64,000 nucleotides of DNA, taken from Grimontia hollisae CIP 101886 (lineage in GTDB: Bacteria; Pseudomonadota; Gammaproteobacteria; Enterobacterales; Vibrionaceae). Positions 32,163 through 41,499 of this stretch are shown one piece after another. Positions within the stretch are counted from its first letter, which is position 1; the number at the start of each line of letters is the position of its first letter. The stretch is taken from positions 372,001-436,000 of the forward strand of contig NZ_ADAQ01000011.1 in assembly GCF_000176515.1 (NCBI RefSeq), in the 5' to 3' direction. Below the pieces are notes generated by a model. It worked only from the letters and a program-made list of their open reading frames with translations, ran no database searches and was not told the DNA's origin. The position numbers were made by a program, and so were the translations under genes.

Positions 32163-33707
32163 ATGGCGGTCGCATCAAAGAAAAAGAACAAAACGCTCAG
32201 TGACGGTCCTGACTGGACGTTTGATTTGCTTGACAAGTACCACCGGGAAATCAAGCGTGTGGCGGAACACTATCGTCTGGACACTTATGTAAACCAAATA
32301 GAAATCATTACAGCCGAACAGATGATGGATGCCTACTCCAGCGTAGGTATGCCCATCAACTATAATCACTGGTCATTCGGCAAGAAATTTATCGAGACAG
32401 AGCGCGGCTACAAACATGGCCACATGGGTCTTGCGTACGAAATTGTGATCAATTCCGACCCTTGTATCGCCTATCTAATGGAAGAAAATACCATCACGAT
32501 GCAGGCGCTGGTCATGGCACATGCTTGTTATGGTCACAATTCTTTCTTCAAAGGCAATTACCTGTTCCAGACCTGGACCGATGCGGGTTCTATCATTGAT
32601 TACCTGCTATTTGCCAAAAAGTACATCAGTGAATGTGAAGAGAAATACGGTGTCGATGAGGTGGAAAAGCTGCTCGACTCCTGCCATGCACTGATGAACT
32701 ATGGCGTCGACCGTTACAAGCGGCCACAAAAAATCTCCATTGCTGAAGAAGTTGCTCGCCAGAAAGCGCGTGAAGATTACTTACAGAGCCAGGTCAACGC
32801 ACTTTGGCGCACGATTCCAAACAGTGAAAAAGTTCGGGAAAAAGAGGTTGAACGTTTCCCCTCAGAACCACAGGAAAACATCCTGTACTTTTTCGAAAAG
32901 CACGCCCCGTTGCTGGAGCCCTGGCAACGGGAGATTATCCGTATTGTCCGTAAGGTCAGCCAATACTTCTACCCTCAGAAGCAGACTCAGGTGATGAACG
33001 AGGGCTGGGCTACATTCTGGCACTACACCATTCTCAATCACCTCTATGATGAAGGTCTGGTCACAGACCGTTTCATCATGGAATTCCTACACAGCCACAC
33101 CAATGTCGTGGCACAACCACCCTATAACAGCCGCTTTTACAGTGGTATCAACCCTTATGCGCTGGGTTTTGCGATGTTCCAGGATATCCGGCGCATCTGT
33201 GAAAACCCTACCGATGAAGACAAACACTGGTTTCCTGACATCGCTGGCAACGACTGGCTCGAAACGCTGCACTTCGCCATGCAAAACTTTAAAGATGAAA
33301 GCTTCATCAGCCAGTTCCTGTCACCTAAAGTGATGCGGGATATGAAGTTTTTTGCTATCAACGACGATGACAGACAGAACTTTATTGAGGTGACAAGCAT
33401 TCACAACGAAGAAGGATACCGTCAGATACGCGAAAAGCTGTCAGCGCAGTACAACCTCAGCAACCATGAACCCAATATCCAGGTGTTTGATGTCGATTTA
33501 CGTGGTAATCGCTCACTGACCTTGCGTTATGTTCCCCACAACCGCATCCCATTGAGTGATTCCTACCAAGAAGTGCTCAAACATGTGCACCGCTTATGGG
33601 GGTTTGAGGTGGTGCTGGAGGAAGAGCTCTCCGATGGAAAAAGCAAGATCATCGCCACCTGTCCGAAGCGCCCTCAGTTTGATCCAGACTTTATACCTGG
33701 TAGCTGA
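32163..33707 (+). CDS. ycgB: SpoVR family protein (YcgB)
   Basis: 514 residues, full length for the family. Conserved motifs include MAHACYGHNSFFKGNYLF, MNEGWATFWHYTI and NPYALGFAMFQDI. In E. coli ycgB is RpoS-dependent and lies beside fadR, as here; in Bacillus the homologue is needed for spore cortex. The HEGWA-like motif suggests a metal site, but no activity is established. Start has AGGAGG upstream. Confidence 0.94.
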   Translation: MAVASKKKNKTLSDGPDWTFDLLDKYHREIKRVAEHYRLDTYVNQIEIITAEQMMDAYSSVGMPINYNHWSFGKKFIETERGYKHGHMGLAYEIVINSDPCIAYLMEENTITMQALVMAHACYGHNSFFKGNYLFQTWTDAGSIIDYLLFAKKYISECEEKYGVDEVEKLLDSCHALMNYGVDRYKRPQKISIAEEVARQKAREDYLQSQVNALWRTIPNSEKVREKEVERFPSEPQENILYFFEKHAPLLEPWQREIIRIVRKVSQYFYPQKQTQVMNEGWATFWHYTILNHLYDEGLVTDRFIMEFLHSHTNVVAQPPYNSRFYSGINPYALGFAMFQDIRRICENPTDEDKHWFPDIAGNDWLETLHFAMQNFKDESFISQFLSPKVMRDMKFFAINDDDRQNFIEVTSIHNEEGYRQIREKLSAQYNLSNHEPNIQVFDVDLRGNRSLTLRYVPHNRIPLSDSYQEVLKHVHRLWGFEVVLEEELSDGKSKIIATCPKRPQFDPDFIPGS

Positions 33708-33714
33708 AACCGAT

Positions 33715-33743
33715 AAAAAAACCGCCATTCTTGGCGGTTTTTT
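33715..33743. terminator. Bidirectional terminator between spoVR and fadR
   Basis: CCGCCA-TTCT-TGGCGG flanked by six to seven A on one side and six T on the other. Confidence 0.95.
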
Positions 33744-33760
33744 GTTCACGGCATCAGCGG

Positions 33761-34612
33761 TTAGGCTTCCTCTTGTTCCATCAACCTGGCAATGGTCTCT
33801 CGGTTAGAGAACCAAATCGCACCACATTCACGGCCGTATTGTTTAATTCGGTCAGCTACATCCAGATGGCGGCCTTCTTTTGCAATAACAAGCAGGTCTC
33901 GGTAAAACTGAATAGCCAGCTCACGGGCACGCTTATCCATGAAGTAATAACCACCCACGCGTGAGTAAATTTTTCGCATGCCATTCATGGTCAGCACGTA
34001 GACTTTATTACCAGAACACTGGGCCATGCCCTGAAACAGCATGTAGTCAAAGTGGTTAAACGCACGTCCACGGCAAACCGCTTCACAGATCTCTAAGTCT
34101 GTTTTACCAAAAGTATCGAAGATTTTCTTGACGTCCTGCTGAATGGCCTCTTTCTCTTCTGCCATTTCGATAAAGCTGCCAAAGCTATCGCTTGCCAGTA
34201 ATGACTCACAACGTCCAATCACTTTTTCGATCAGATCGGCACAGGCTTGAGGGTTATTTTTTACAGCATAGCGCATATAAACACCGCTAATATCGGTGCG
34301 AGCGGCCAGCAAGTTCTCTAAAACACCTTGAACATCTTCACCCTCTAGGGTCACAAGGGTATCCAGAATATTGAGACCAGAGGTGTTCATGTAATCATTC
34401 ACCCGGGTTGGCTTACCATGTTGAATAGTCAGCCAGCCATCGCGTGCAAGGCGCTGGAGCACCTCACGAAGGGTTGTGCGTGTGACACCAATCAGTTCTG
34501 ACAACTCGCGTTCTGCGGGAAGTATTGAGCCTTGAGGAAAATGATTATTCCAAATACTCTCGATAATATATTTCTCAGCAAAAGTTGCCGGGCTATCCGC
34601 CTTAATCACCAT
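33761..34612 (-). CDS. fadR: Fatty acid metabolism regulator FadR
   Basis: 283 residues. N-terminal winged helix of the GntR family (PAERELSELIGVTRTTLREV) and a C-terminal acyl-CoA-binding domain. It represses fad genes and activates fab genes until long-chain acyl-CoA binds. E. coli FadR has 239 residues; the extra length lies in the middle (roughly residues 138-180), the position of the insertion known in Vibrio FadR that adds a second acyl-CoA site. A probable FadR site lies 40 bases upstream of its own start, and a consensus operator precedes fadH in this window. fadR-nhaB are divergent. Confidence 0.96.
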   Translation of the reverse strand: MVIKADSPATFAEKYIIESIWNNHFPQGSILPAERELSELIGVTRTTLREVLQRLARDGWLTIQHGKPTRVNDYMNTSGLNILDTLVTLEGEDVQGVLENLLAARTDISGVYMRYAVKNNPQACADLIEKVIGRCESLLASDSFGSFIEMAEEKEAIQQDVKKIFDTFGKTDLEICEAVCRGRAFNHFDYMLFQGMAQCSGNKVYVLTMNGMRKIYSRVGGYYFMDKRARELAIQFYRDLLVIAKEGRHLDVADRIKQYGRECGAIWFSNRETIARLMEQEEA

Positions 34613-34651
34613 TTAGTGTTGTTTCCAGGTTGCTTCTTATCTTGGATTAAT

Positions 34652-34668
34652 AACTCATCATACCACTT
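34652..34668 (-). promoter_or_regulatory. Probable FadR autoregulatory site
   Basis: Read on the minus strand, AAGTGGTATGATGAGTT resembles natural FadR sites of the TGGTATGATGAGTT form (E. coli fadD, from memory). It lies 40 bases upstream of the fadR start. Confidence 0.5.
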
Positions 34669-35182
34669 ATCAAGGCCACCTAGAAACCTAAGAAAGGTTT
34701 TGTTTATAGGTTATTGACAGCAATTTAACGGGCTAACATCACAGTTAATTAAATTTGGTGTTTTTTAAAACACTGCATCGCCGAGGTTTCATTGCAACAA
34801 CATGCGCTTTCCCACACACACTTAGCTGTATCCTCCACCCAGATACAAACCTTCAACTTTATTGCATGTTATTACGATTAAACAGAAGCTCATCCAGTCG
34901 CCTAACGATGCTGTTCAACTGGGTACATTGTGCGCTAACACACACCAATCTTGATCATTATCACTGTACACACGCACTCCCACGAATAGAATAAACACGC
35001 CAAAAATGTTACAAAACATTTCAATATTCCTGAATTAGAGTTGCGTTTTCCGTAACACACTCCAATAATTTAATTAACATGTAAAGGGTTATTGACTGTT
35101 TGAAAAGTCGCTGTATCGTGTGCTCAAGCTCGATTATGCATTAGGTCTCATCGGCGCTTTTCGTCGATTACACGGTGTGTAA

Positions 35183-35221
35183 GGGTCAAATACCCGCTAT
35201 TTCAACATGTTTGAAGTAGCG
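35183..35221 (+). other. Paired hairpins in the nhaB leader
   Basis: GGGT-CAAAT-ACCC (35183-35195) is followed at once by an 11-bp stem CGCTATTTCAA / TTGAAGTAGCG with loop CATGT (35195-35221, one T-G pair). They end about 90 bases before the nhaB start. No T-tract follows, so they are not terminators. They may be part of a folded mRNA leader. Confidence 0.4.
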
Positions 35222-35313
35222 CAATTTACCCCTCCACTTTTGCAACAGAGCATTTACATCTACATTTCAAGCCTCTAGAAACACTTGCATACATAAGAAA
35301 TAGAGACATAAAC

Positions 35314-36900
35314 ATGGCCATTACGCTCAGGAATGCTTTCATCAAGAATTTTCTCGGTAAAGCACCCGACTGGTACAAAGCGGCAGTTATTGCCTTTTTG
35401 ATTATCAACCCCATCGTTTTCATTATTGATCCGTTTGTTGCAGGTTGGCTGCTGGTGGTGGAATTCATTTTCACACTGGCGATGGCACTGAAATGTTATC
35501 CGCTGCAACCCGGAGGCTTACTGGCTATTGAAGCCATTGCCATTGGCATGACGAGCCCAGAAACAGTGAAACACGAGTTGATTGCGAACTTTGAAGTGTT
35601 GCTGCTGCTTATCTTTATGGTGGCGGGCATTTACTTTATGAAGCAGTTATTGCTGTTTATCTTTACAAAAATATTGCTTAGCATTCGTTCAAAAATACTG
35701 CTTTCCTTGGCTTTCTGCTCAGCAGCGGCATTCCTTTCCGCATTCCTTGATGCCCTGACCGTCATTGCTGTTGTTATCAGTGTTGCCGTCGGTTTCTATT
35801 CAATTTATCACCGCGTCGCTTCCGGTAAGGACTTTCAAGCCAACCATGACCATACCTCCGACGAATCTGTACATGATGAATTGAGCCGTGACGACCTCGA
35901 AAATTATCGTGCTTTTCTGCGCAGCCTGTTGATGCATGCTGGTGTCGGTACTGCCCTCGGTGGTGTGATGACCATGGTGGGTGAACCTCAAAACTTGATC
36001 ATCGCGGAAAAGGCAGGCTGGCAGTTTGGTGAATTCATTATCCGCATGCTGCCAGTGTCCTTGCCAGTGCTCATCTGTGGCCTGCTCACCTGTATACTGG
36101 TTGAGAAGTTCGGTTTATTTGACTACGGTGCAAAACTGCCTGAAAACGTACGCCAAATCCTGATTGAGTTTGATAAAGCTGAGCGTGCAAAACGTACTAA
36201 TTACGATGTTGCAAAGCTGATTGTCCAGGCGCTGATTGCAGTTTGGCTGATCATTGGTTTGGCAATGCATCTGGCAGCGGTGGGGCTGATTGGTCTGAGT
36301 GTCATTATTCTCGCTACTTCTTTTACCGGGGTGATAGACGAGCACCACATTGGTAAAGCGTTTGAAGAAGCCTTGCCATTCACCGCGTTGCTGGCCGTTT
36401 TCTTCTCGGTGGTTGCGGTTATCGTAGATCAAGGTTTGTTCACACCAGTCATCAGCTCTGTGCTGGAATTTGAAGGAGCCGCACAACTTACCATGTTCTA
36501 CATTGCGAACGGTTTGCTTTCTATGGTGTCAGATAATGTGTTCGTCGGTACGGTTTACATCAATGAGGTCAAAGCAGCACTGATGGATGGCATAATTAGC
36601 CGTGAACAATTTGAACTGTTGGCTGTCGCAATCAATACTGGCACCAACCTACCTTCAGTGGCGACACCAAACGGCCAAGCAGCATTTCTGTTCTTGTTAA
36701 CGTCAACACTGGCGCCCTTGTTGCGCCTCTCATACGGCAAGATGGTGTATATGGCGCTGCCTTATACCATTGTGATGGGCCTTGTCGGTCTGGCTGGTGT
36801 CGAGTTACTGCTGATCCCAATGACGGATTGGTTCTATGATGCAGGTTGGATCTCACTTGGATCCATGGATGCAGTTGGTGCGGTGAGTGCCGGACATTAA
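35314..36900 (+). CDS. nhaB: Na+/H+ antiporter NhaB
   Basis: 528 residues with about twelve membrane helices. Exports Na+ in exchange for protons. Family blocks include [54 protein letters not shown] and [18 protein letters not shown]. Usual length (E. coli 513). The fadR-nhaB-dsbB order is conserved with E. coli and vibrios. The ribosome site is weak (AGAGACATAAAC), and the leader may be structured. Confidence 0.96.
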   Translation: MAITLRNAFIKNFLGKAPDWYKAAVIAFLIINPIVFIIDPFVAGWLLVVEFIFTLAMALKCYPLQPGGLLAIEAIAIGMTSPETVKHELIANFEVLLLLIFMVAGIYFMKQLLLFIFTKILLSIRSKILLSLAFCSAAAFLSAFLDALTVIAVVISVAVGFYSIYHRVASGKDFQANHDHTSDESVHDELSRDDLENYRAFLRSLLMHAGVGTALGGVMTMVGEPQNLIIAEKAGWQFGEFIIRMLPVSLPVLICGLLTCILVEKFGLFDYGAKLPENVRQILIEFDKAERAKRTNYDVAKLIVQALIAVWLIIGLAMHLAAVGLIGLSVIILATSFTGVIDEHHIGKAFEEALPFTALLAVFFSVVAVIVDQGLFTPVISSVLEFEGAAQLTMFYIANGLLSMVSDNVFVGTVYINEVKAALMDGIISREQFELLAVAINTGTNLPSVATPNGQAAFLFLLTSTLAPLLRLSYGKMVYMALPYTIVMGLVGLAGVELLLIPMTDWFYDAGWISLGSMDAVGAVSAGH

Positions 36901-36933
36901 AGGTTGATTTTCAATCGATTACATTTTTGAATA

Positions 36934-36967
36934 ACAAAGTCCCACCCTCTGTGGGGCTTTGTCTTTT
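36934..36967 (+). terminator. Terminator-like hairpin between nhaB and dsbB
   Basis: ACAAAGTCCCAC pairs with GTGGGGCTTTGT (one T-G pair) around CCTCT, followed by CTTTT, just before the dsbB start. Confidence 0.75.
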
Positions 36968-36985
36968 ACAACGGATTCATATTAT

Positions 36986-37522
36986 ATGTTGTCGTATTTC
37001 AACAAAATTTCCCGCGGACGTGGCGCCTGGTTTTTGCTGATGCTGTCGGGGTTAATCCTCGAAGGCTGCGCCCTGTTTTTCCAACATGTGATGCATCTGG
37101 CCCCCTGCGTTATGTGTATCTATGAACGCGTGGCCATGCTTGGTGTGGTCGGTGCTGGCCTTATTGGCATGCTCGCCCCACACAACGCTCTGGTCCGTTG
37201 GTCAGGCTTGGTAGCCTGGGGAGTTGCTGCCGGTTGGGGACTGAAGCTTTCGATAGAGCACGTTGGCTATCAATTCCCGGATCCGAACGATCTGTTTGGC
37301 GCAACCTGTGACATCTTCGTTTCCTTCCCCTCTTGGGCACCATTAAACCAGTGGGTACCGTGGATGTTTGAAGCTAGCGGTGATTGCAGCAAGATTGTGT
37401 GGCAGTTTCTGACGCTTTCTATGCCTCAATGGCTGGTTGTCATTTTTGCTGCAATGCTGATTGTACTGGCTATCGTCATACTGTCTCAGCTATTCGGTAA
37501 ACGAGAACGTCGCCTGTTCTAA
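36986..37522 (+). CDS. dsbB: Disulfide bond formation protein DsbB
   Basis: 178 residues, four membrane helices. Reoxidises periplasmic DsbA and passes electrons to quinone. First redox pair is CVMC in the first periplasmic loop (APCVMCIYERVAMLG); the second pair is the Cys in GATCDIF and in SGDCSKI. The quinone-site Arg follows CVMC at the usual spacing. The ATG at 36986 is chosen; an upstream in-frame TTG at 36959 falls inside the preceding hairpin. Confidence 0.95.
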   Translation: MLSYFNKISRGRGAWFLLMLSGLILEGCALFFQHVMHLAPCVMCIYERVAMLGVVGAGLIGMLAPHNALVRWSGLVAWGVAAGWGLKLSIEHVGYQFPDPNDLFGATCDIFVSFPSWAPLNQWVPWMFEASGDCSKIVWQFLTLSMPQWLVVIFAAMLIVLAIVILSQLFGKRERRLF

Positions 37523-37549
37523 CTCCATTTAAACACACTGACAATTGTT

Positions 37550-37577
37550 AAAAATCCCAGTCTGACCTGGGATTTTT
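37550..37577. terminator. Bidirectional terminator between dsbB and mutT
   Basis: AAAAATCCCAG and CTGGGATTTTT, perfect 11-bp stem around TCTGAC between convergent genes. Confidence 0.93.
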
Positions 37578-37578
37578 A

Positions 37579-37965
37579 TTATTCATTTTTTAGCAATTCC
37601 ACCAAAGGCTTGTCAGCATCACTGAATGTGTAGTCATCCAGTTGTGCCTTGGTGACCCAGGCTATGTTCTGGTGACAATGCAAAGTGATTTCACCTTCCA
37701 CGCGCTTACATCGATAACTTTTGAGCAAAATCGACTTGGCAGGATAATGGTGCAGTGTTTCTATCAGGTATTCGCCCACACTCACCTTCACGTCCAACTC
37801 TTCCCAAAGCTCCCTGACCAATGCCTCAGGCTCTGATTCACCGGGCTCCACTTTGCCGCCGGGAAATTCCCACAGGCCGCCGTCATTTTCAGCGCGTTGA
37901 GTAATGAGGACCTTATCGCCATCAGTGATCACACCTGCCACCACCAGAATTACGTCACTCGACAT
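37579..37965 (-). CDS. mutT: 8-oxo-dGTP diphosphatase MutT
   Basis: 128 residues from ATG 37965, the same size as E. coli MutT. Removes oxidised dGTP from the nucleotide pool. The Nudix box is complete: G-x5-E-x7-REL-x-EE in GGKVEPGESEPEALVRELWE, followed by ELDV. The ATG follows the stop of the upstream gene by one base (TAAGATG), so the two are translationally coupled. In other vibrios mutT is near secA; here its partner also ends in a SEC-C motif. Confidence 0.9.
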   Translation of the reverse strand: MSSDVILVVAGVITDGDKVLITQRAENDGGLWEFPGGKVEPGESEPEALVRELWEELDVKVSVGEYLIETLHHYPAKSILLKSYRCKRVEGEITLHCHQNIAWVTKAQLDDYTFSDADKPLVELLKNE

Positions 37966-37966
37966 C

Positions 37967-38608
37967 TTACCTACCGCAACACTTCTTGAATTTCTTGCCG
38001 CTGCCACAAGGACACGGATCGTTACGGCCTACGGATTTATAGGGGTTTACTGCCCGCGCCCCTGAACCTTGCTGGACTTCATCTGCCGCCAGCGCAACTT
38101 CATTGATCATCAGGGGCAACTGCTGGTAGTACTTTTCAGGCGAAGGCAACGCCGCAAGCCCAGCCTCTTTCATCTGATCCAGCGTTCCCTGCTCATCATG
38201 CAAGAAAAGCATGGTTGTCATCAGGGCAGAAAGCATACGCCGGCTACCATCAGACACAGTCACTTCCTGCCAAGCGGGTTCAATATGGGGCCAGACCGCC
38301 AGAAAACCCTCTGCAAACGCCTGATGATTTTCATTGCGTGAAGCATCCAGGGCCAGCGCAGAAGGCAATGCATAAGCGTGTTTCATCAATGCTGCGTACT
38401 GCTGTTCAAAATGCAGCATGATGACTTTTTTCTGCGTGACGGAAATGGGCTCAGGGTCGTCTTCATCCACACCACCCGTAACCAACACAGGCAGCCAGCT
38501 TTCAGGCTCCAAAGGGGCGGGGGAAAGATTCGCTGCCAGCAGTGCGCCTTCAATAAACGTGGCAGGCATCCCCTCCCAGTCAGGTTGCAGTTCGACCATT
38601 GATGTCAT
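37967..38608 (-). CDS. YecA/UPF0149 family protein with C-terminal SEC-C zinc motif
   Basis: 213 residues, start preceded by AGAGAAG. An N-terminal UPF0149-like helical domain ([29 protein letters not shown]) and a C-terminal SEC-C motif [18 protein letters not shown] that binds zinc, like the tail of SecA and YecA. Proteins with such tails often contact ribosomes or SecB-like partners, but no role is established for this one. It is co-transcribed with mutT. Confidence 0.8.
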   Translation of the reverse strand: MTSMVELQPDWEGMPATFIEGALLAANLSPAPLEPESWLPVLVTGGVDEDDPEPISVTQKKVIMLHFEQQYAALMKHAYALPSALALDASRNENHQAFAEGFLAVWPHIEPAWQEVTVSDGSRRMLSALMTTMLFLHDEQGTLDQMKEAGLAALPSPEKYYQQLPLMINEVALAADEVQQGSGARAVNPYKSVGRNDPCPCGSGKKFKKCCGR

Positions 38609-38818
38609 TTTGCTTCTCTAATTACCTAAAAAAAGGATCATAACCCAAAACAATGGGTGACGCCGTATTTCGTCTTTCCCAAAACGACACAGCATTCAGA
38701 CCAAACCCTTTGCACCCAGATTTCCGTGATTCATCAAACAAATGATTTAAGACGTCGAATCATCTTACGAAAATCGTGGTAGTCTTAGCCGCAATTGCTC
38801 ATCGGAGAAATTCAGCCA

Positions 38819-39493
38819 GTGCCATCATCTCGAAGTGTCATCATCGCAGGTGCAACCGGTTTGATTGGTGACGAATTATTGCACCAATTATTGGGCGATC
38901 CGGATGTTTCACACATTCATGTGGTCACCCGACGCCCGGTGAGTGTGTTTTCAGAAAAGATCATCGTGCACCAGAGTCCAGACCTGTCTGTCACTCACTG
39001 GCAACCCCAATGGCCTGTACCAGTGCAAGGCTATATCGCCCTTGGCACAACGAAAAAGCAGGCAGGCTCCAGACAGGCACTGGAAGACGTGGATTATCAC
39101 CTGGTTGTCAAAGTCGCCAGAATGATGGCGGTGGTTGGCGTGAAACACCTGGCTGTGGTTTCCAGCATGTTGGCCCACCCCTGGTCGCCTTCCCATTACC
39201 TTCGTTGCAAGGGAAAAATGGAGCGGACATTGTCGGAAATGGGCTTTGAGCGCCTGTTGGTTGCAAGGCCAGGTCCTTTGCTCGGTGAGCGTGAAACGCC
39301 ACGTAAGGACGAGCAAATGTTGCAACGCCTGATGCCAGCATTTCGCCCCTTTCTTGCAGGCCCATTGGCTGATTTCGAACCGGTTGAAGCGGTGCGGGTT
39401 GCACGCGCAATGATTTCCACCCTTTCAGAGAATAACTGGCCGGGACGCATTGATTACCGAATCCTTTCCGGTCGTGTTCTCAACCAATATTAA
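38819..39493 (+). CDS. Rossmann-fold NAD(P)-binding protein, YraR-like
   Basis: 224 residues from a GTG at 38819; the open frame reaches back to a TTG at 38795 without a better ribosome site. The N-terminus VIIAGATGLIGDELL is an NAD(P)-binding glycine motif, followed by VVTRRP, GYIALGTTKKQAGSRQALE and LLVARPGPLLGER, the pattern of E. coli YraR and related atypical short-chain dehydrogenase/reductases. The active-site YxxxK is replaced by a YLRCKGK segment. The substrate is unknown. Ends at a strong terminator shared with the convergent TerC gene. Confidence 0.75.
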   Translation: MPSSRSVIIAGATGLIGDELLHQLLGDPDVSHIHVVTRRPVSVFSEKIIVHQSPDLSVTHWQPQWPVPVQGYIALGTTKKQAGSRQALEDVDYHLVVKVARMMAVVGVKHLAVVSSMLAHPWSPSHYLRCKGKMERTLSEMGFERLLVARPGPLLGERETPRKDEQMLQRLMPAFRPFLAGPLADFEPVEAVRVARAMISTLSENNWPGRIDYRILSGRVLNQY

Positions 39494-39516
39494 TCAGGCA
39501 TAACCAACAGCAAAGC

Positions 39517-39544
39517 AAAAAGGCAGACTCCGGTCTGCCTTTTT
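39517..39544. terminator. Bidirectional terminator between the YraR-like and TerC genes
   Basis: AAAAAGGCAGAC-TCCG-GTCTGCCTTTTT, perfect 12-bp stem with T-tracts in both directions. Confidence 0.95.
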
Positions 39545-39554
39545 GATCAGAAGA

Positions 39555-40325
39555 TTAATTGGAATGGGGTTTCATCGCCCACCCTTTCTTCATCGGATAA
39601 ATGCGTTTAAACGTCCGTTTATTCTTGCGTTTCAGTGCAATATGGCACGATTCCATGATCAGGCCAAATGCCATCGCGAAGTACACATAACCTTTGTTGA
39701 CATGGATACCCACACCTTCCGCCATCAAAAGTCCACCCAGTAACACCAGAAACAACAGCGCCAGTGTTTTAAAGCCTGGATAGCGGATCACACAGTTGTT
39801 GATTTTCTCAGCAAACACCAACATCACTGCTGCAGAGGCCAGAATCGCCGCAATCATCAAAGGAACTTCATCGGTCATGCCGACTGCAGTGATCACCGAG
39901 TCCATCGAGAACACGGCATCTACTGCCACGATTTGCAGCAAGATCAGGGCAATACCTGCACGCACTTTGCTGCCATGCTGGGTTTCAGTATGGGTCAGCC
40001 ATGCCCATAGCTCCTTGAGGCTTTTCGCCAGCAGGAAAGCACCGCCACCAATCATGATAAGGCCACGCCCCGTCAGGGAGACATCACCCAATGTCATCAG
40101 CGGTTTGGTCAATGACATCAACCAGCTGATCGAGAACACCAGACCGATACGCGCCAAAACGGCAAGACCAATACCCAGATTTCGCGCCAGTTTACGCTGG
40201 TGCGCGGGCAGTCGTTCACAAAGTACCGAGATAAAAACGACGTTATCGACACCCAATACCACTTCAAGGGTAAACAGGGTCGCCAGGATAACGAGAGATT
40301 CAGGTTGCAGAAACAGATCTAGCAT
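39555..40325 (-). CDS. TerC family integral membrane protein (YgdQ-like)
   Basis: 256 residues, about seven helices. Signatures EVVLGVDNVVFISVL and VDAVFSMDSVITAVGMTDEVP carry the paired acidic residues of the TerC family, whose studied members export Mn2+ or help load metals onto secreted proteins. The C-terminus is highly basic (RKNKRTFKRIYPMKKGW). The ribosome binding site AAGGAG, eight bases before the ATG, lies inside a hairpin, which suggests translational control. The E. coli relative alx is controlled by an RNA element, but no yybP-ykoY consensus was recognised here. Confidence 0.85.
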   Translation of the reverse strand: MLDLFLQPESLVILATLFTLEVVLGVDNVVFISVLCERLPAHQRKLARNLGIGLAVLARIGLVFSISWLMSLTKPLMTLGDVSLTGRGLIMIGGGAFLLAKSLKELWAWLTHTETQHGSKVRAGIALILLQIVAVDAVFSMDSVITAVGMTDEVPLMIAAILASAAVMLVFAEKINNCVIRYPGFKTLALLFLVLLGGLLMAEGVGIHVNKGYVYFAMAFGLIMESCHIALKRKNKRTFKRIYPMKKGWAMKPHSN

Positions 40326-40333
40326 GCTGCGGA

Positions 40334-40349
40334 CTCCTTGCTAAAGGAG
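40334..40349 (-). promoter_or_regulatory. Hairpin sequestering the TerC ribosome binding site
   Basis: On the minus strand CTCCTT-TAGC-AAGGAG is a perfect 6-bp stem whose 3' arm is exactly the Shine-Dalgarno sequence of the TerC gene, eight bases from the ATG. Confidence 0.6.
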
Positions 40350-40518
40350 CGGAATGAAATGAAACAACTCGAGGGGTCGTCCATATAAAGCGTTTTTGTA
40401 CCTCTTGGTTAGAATGAGCATACAGTTCACCATAAGGCTTGCATGTCAGCAATCCAGCAAGATGTAACGAAATGTAACAACAAGAATAAGCTGTTGATAT
40501 AAAAATCAATTAATGAGA

Positions 40519-41499
40519 TTAAGCCAGATTTACAGTGTGGCTGCATCGCTCAATATCATCGAGCGCAGTGACGATTTCACCGAGAATTTGCTGCTTGTTT
40601 TTCAGTTGACGGATACGCACAAACAGCGCTTTCGCTTCCGGATACTGAGCCTGTAGGTACCTGAACCACTGCTTTACACGGTTCGGGTAATAAAGCCCTT
40701 TGTCACCACGGATTTCAAATTCGGAATAGCGAACCAGAAGCACCAGCACCTGATGCCAGGACATAGGAGCAGCATCGGTTTTAATGTGGGTAGCAAGGTT
40801 TGGCATGTTGAGTGCGCCACGGCAAACCATCAGAGTTTCGCAACCAGAGACTTCAGCACATTTCAGCGCATCCTCACGGCACCATATATCCCCGTTGGCA
40901 ACCACCGGAATAGACAGGCGCTTTGTCAAATCGCCAATCAAATCCCAGCGGATGGTCCCCGCTTTGTAGGCATCCGCTTTGCTGCGTCCATGGACGACAA
41001 TTTCATTTGCGCCACCGGATTGTACCGCATCAGCAATCTCCCGATAGGCGGAGACATCGTCAAACCCCAGCCTTACTTTCGCACTGACAACCTGATCATA
41101 AGGCACAGCCTCACGCACCGCTTTCACCACCTGATACATCAGCTCCGGCTCCTTGAGCAACGCTGCTCCGCCTTTATTGCCATTCACCGTTTTAGAGGGG
41201 CAACCAAAGTTGATATCAACCCCCGATGAGCCCAGCTCTGCCACCAGCGCGGCATTTTCAGCCATATAATGCGGCGACTGACCTAAAAGCTGCACACGGA
41301 CAGACGTACCGGAACGGGTTTTACCGCCATTTTCCAGCTCCGGACTCAGCTTGTAGTAAACCCGTGGAGGTAATTTAGCATCCACCACCCGGACAAACTC
41401 CGTTACACAGAGATCGTAAGGGTTTATCTCTGTCAGGATTTGGCGCATCAGCGGGTCCAGTACGCCCTCCATCGGGCCTAACGTCAATTTCACAGACAT
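40519..41499 (-). CDS. dusC: tRNA-dihydrouridine(16) synthase DusC
   Basis: 326 residues. FMN-dependent enzyme reducing U16 in tRNA. The N-terminal GPMEGVLDPLMRQ is the FMN-site motif, the catalytic Cys is in NFGCPSKTVNGNKGGA, and VHGRSKADAYK matches the DusC subgroup. Closest in pattern to E. coli DusC rather than DusA or DusB. It stands beside the TerC gene in the same direction, with about 190 bases between. Confidence 0.92.
   Translation of the reverse strand: MSVKLTLGPMEGVLDPLMRQILTEINPYDLCVTEFVRVVDAKLPPRVYYKLSPELENGGKTRSGTSVRVQLLGQSPHYMAENAALVAELGSSGVDINFGCPSKTVNGNKGGAALLKEPELMYQVVKAVREAVPYDQVVSAKVRLGFDDVSAYREIADAVQSGGANEIVVHGRSKADAYKAGTIRWDLIGDLTKRLSIPVVANGDIWCREDALKCAEVSGCETLMVCRGALNMPNLATHIKTDAAPMSWHQVLVLLVRYSEFEIRGDKGLYYPNRVKQWFRYLQAQYPEAKALFVRIRQLKNKQQILGEIVTALDDIERCSHTVNLA

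Larger units (their letters stand above)
34613..35313. promoter_or_regulatory. Divergent fadR-nhaB intergenic region
   Basis: 701 bases with no credible gene. It contains the candidate FadR site near fadR, an inverted repeat AAATGTT-ACAA-AACATTT at 35004-35021, and two hairpins before nhaB. The length is unusual for two housekeeping genes and leaves room for a long nhaB leader. Confidence 0.5.

Noticed and set aside
40326-40518. yybP-ykoY manganese riboswitch before the TerC gene
   Set aside because: Characteristic conserved bases were not found, although a simpler hairpin over the ribosome site was.
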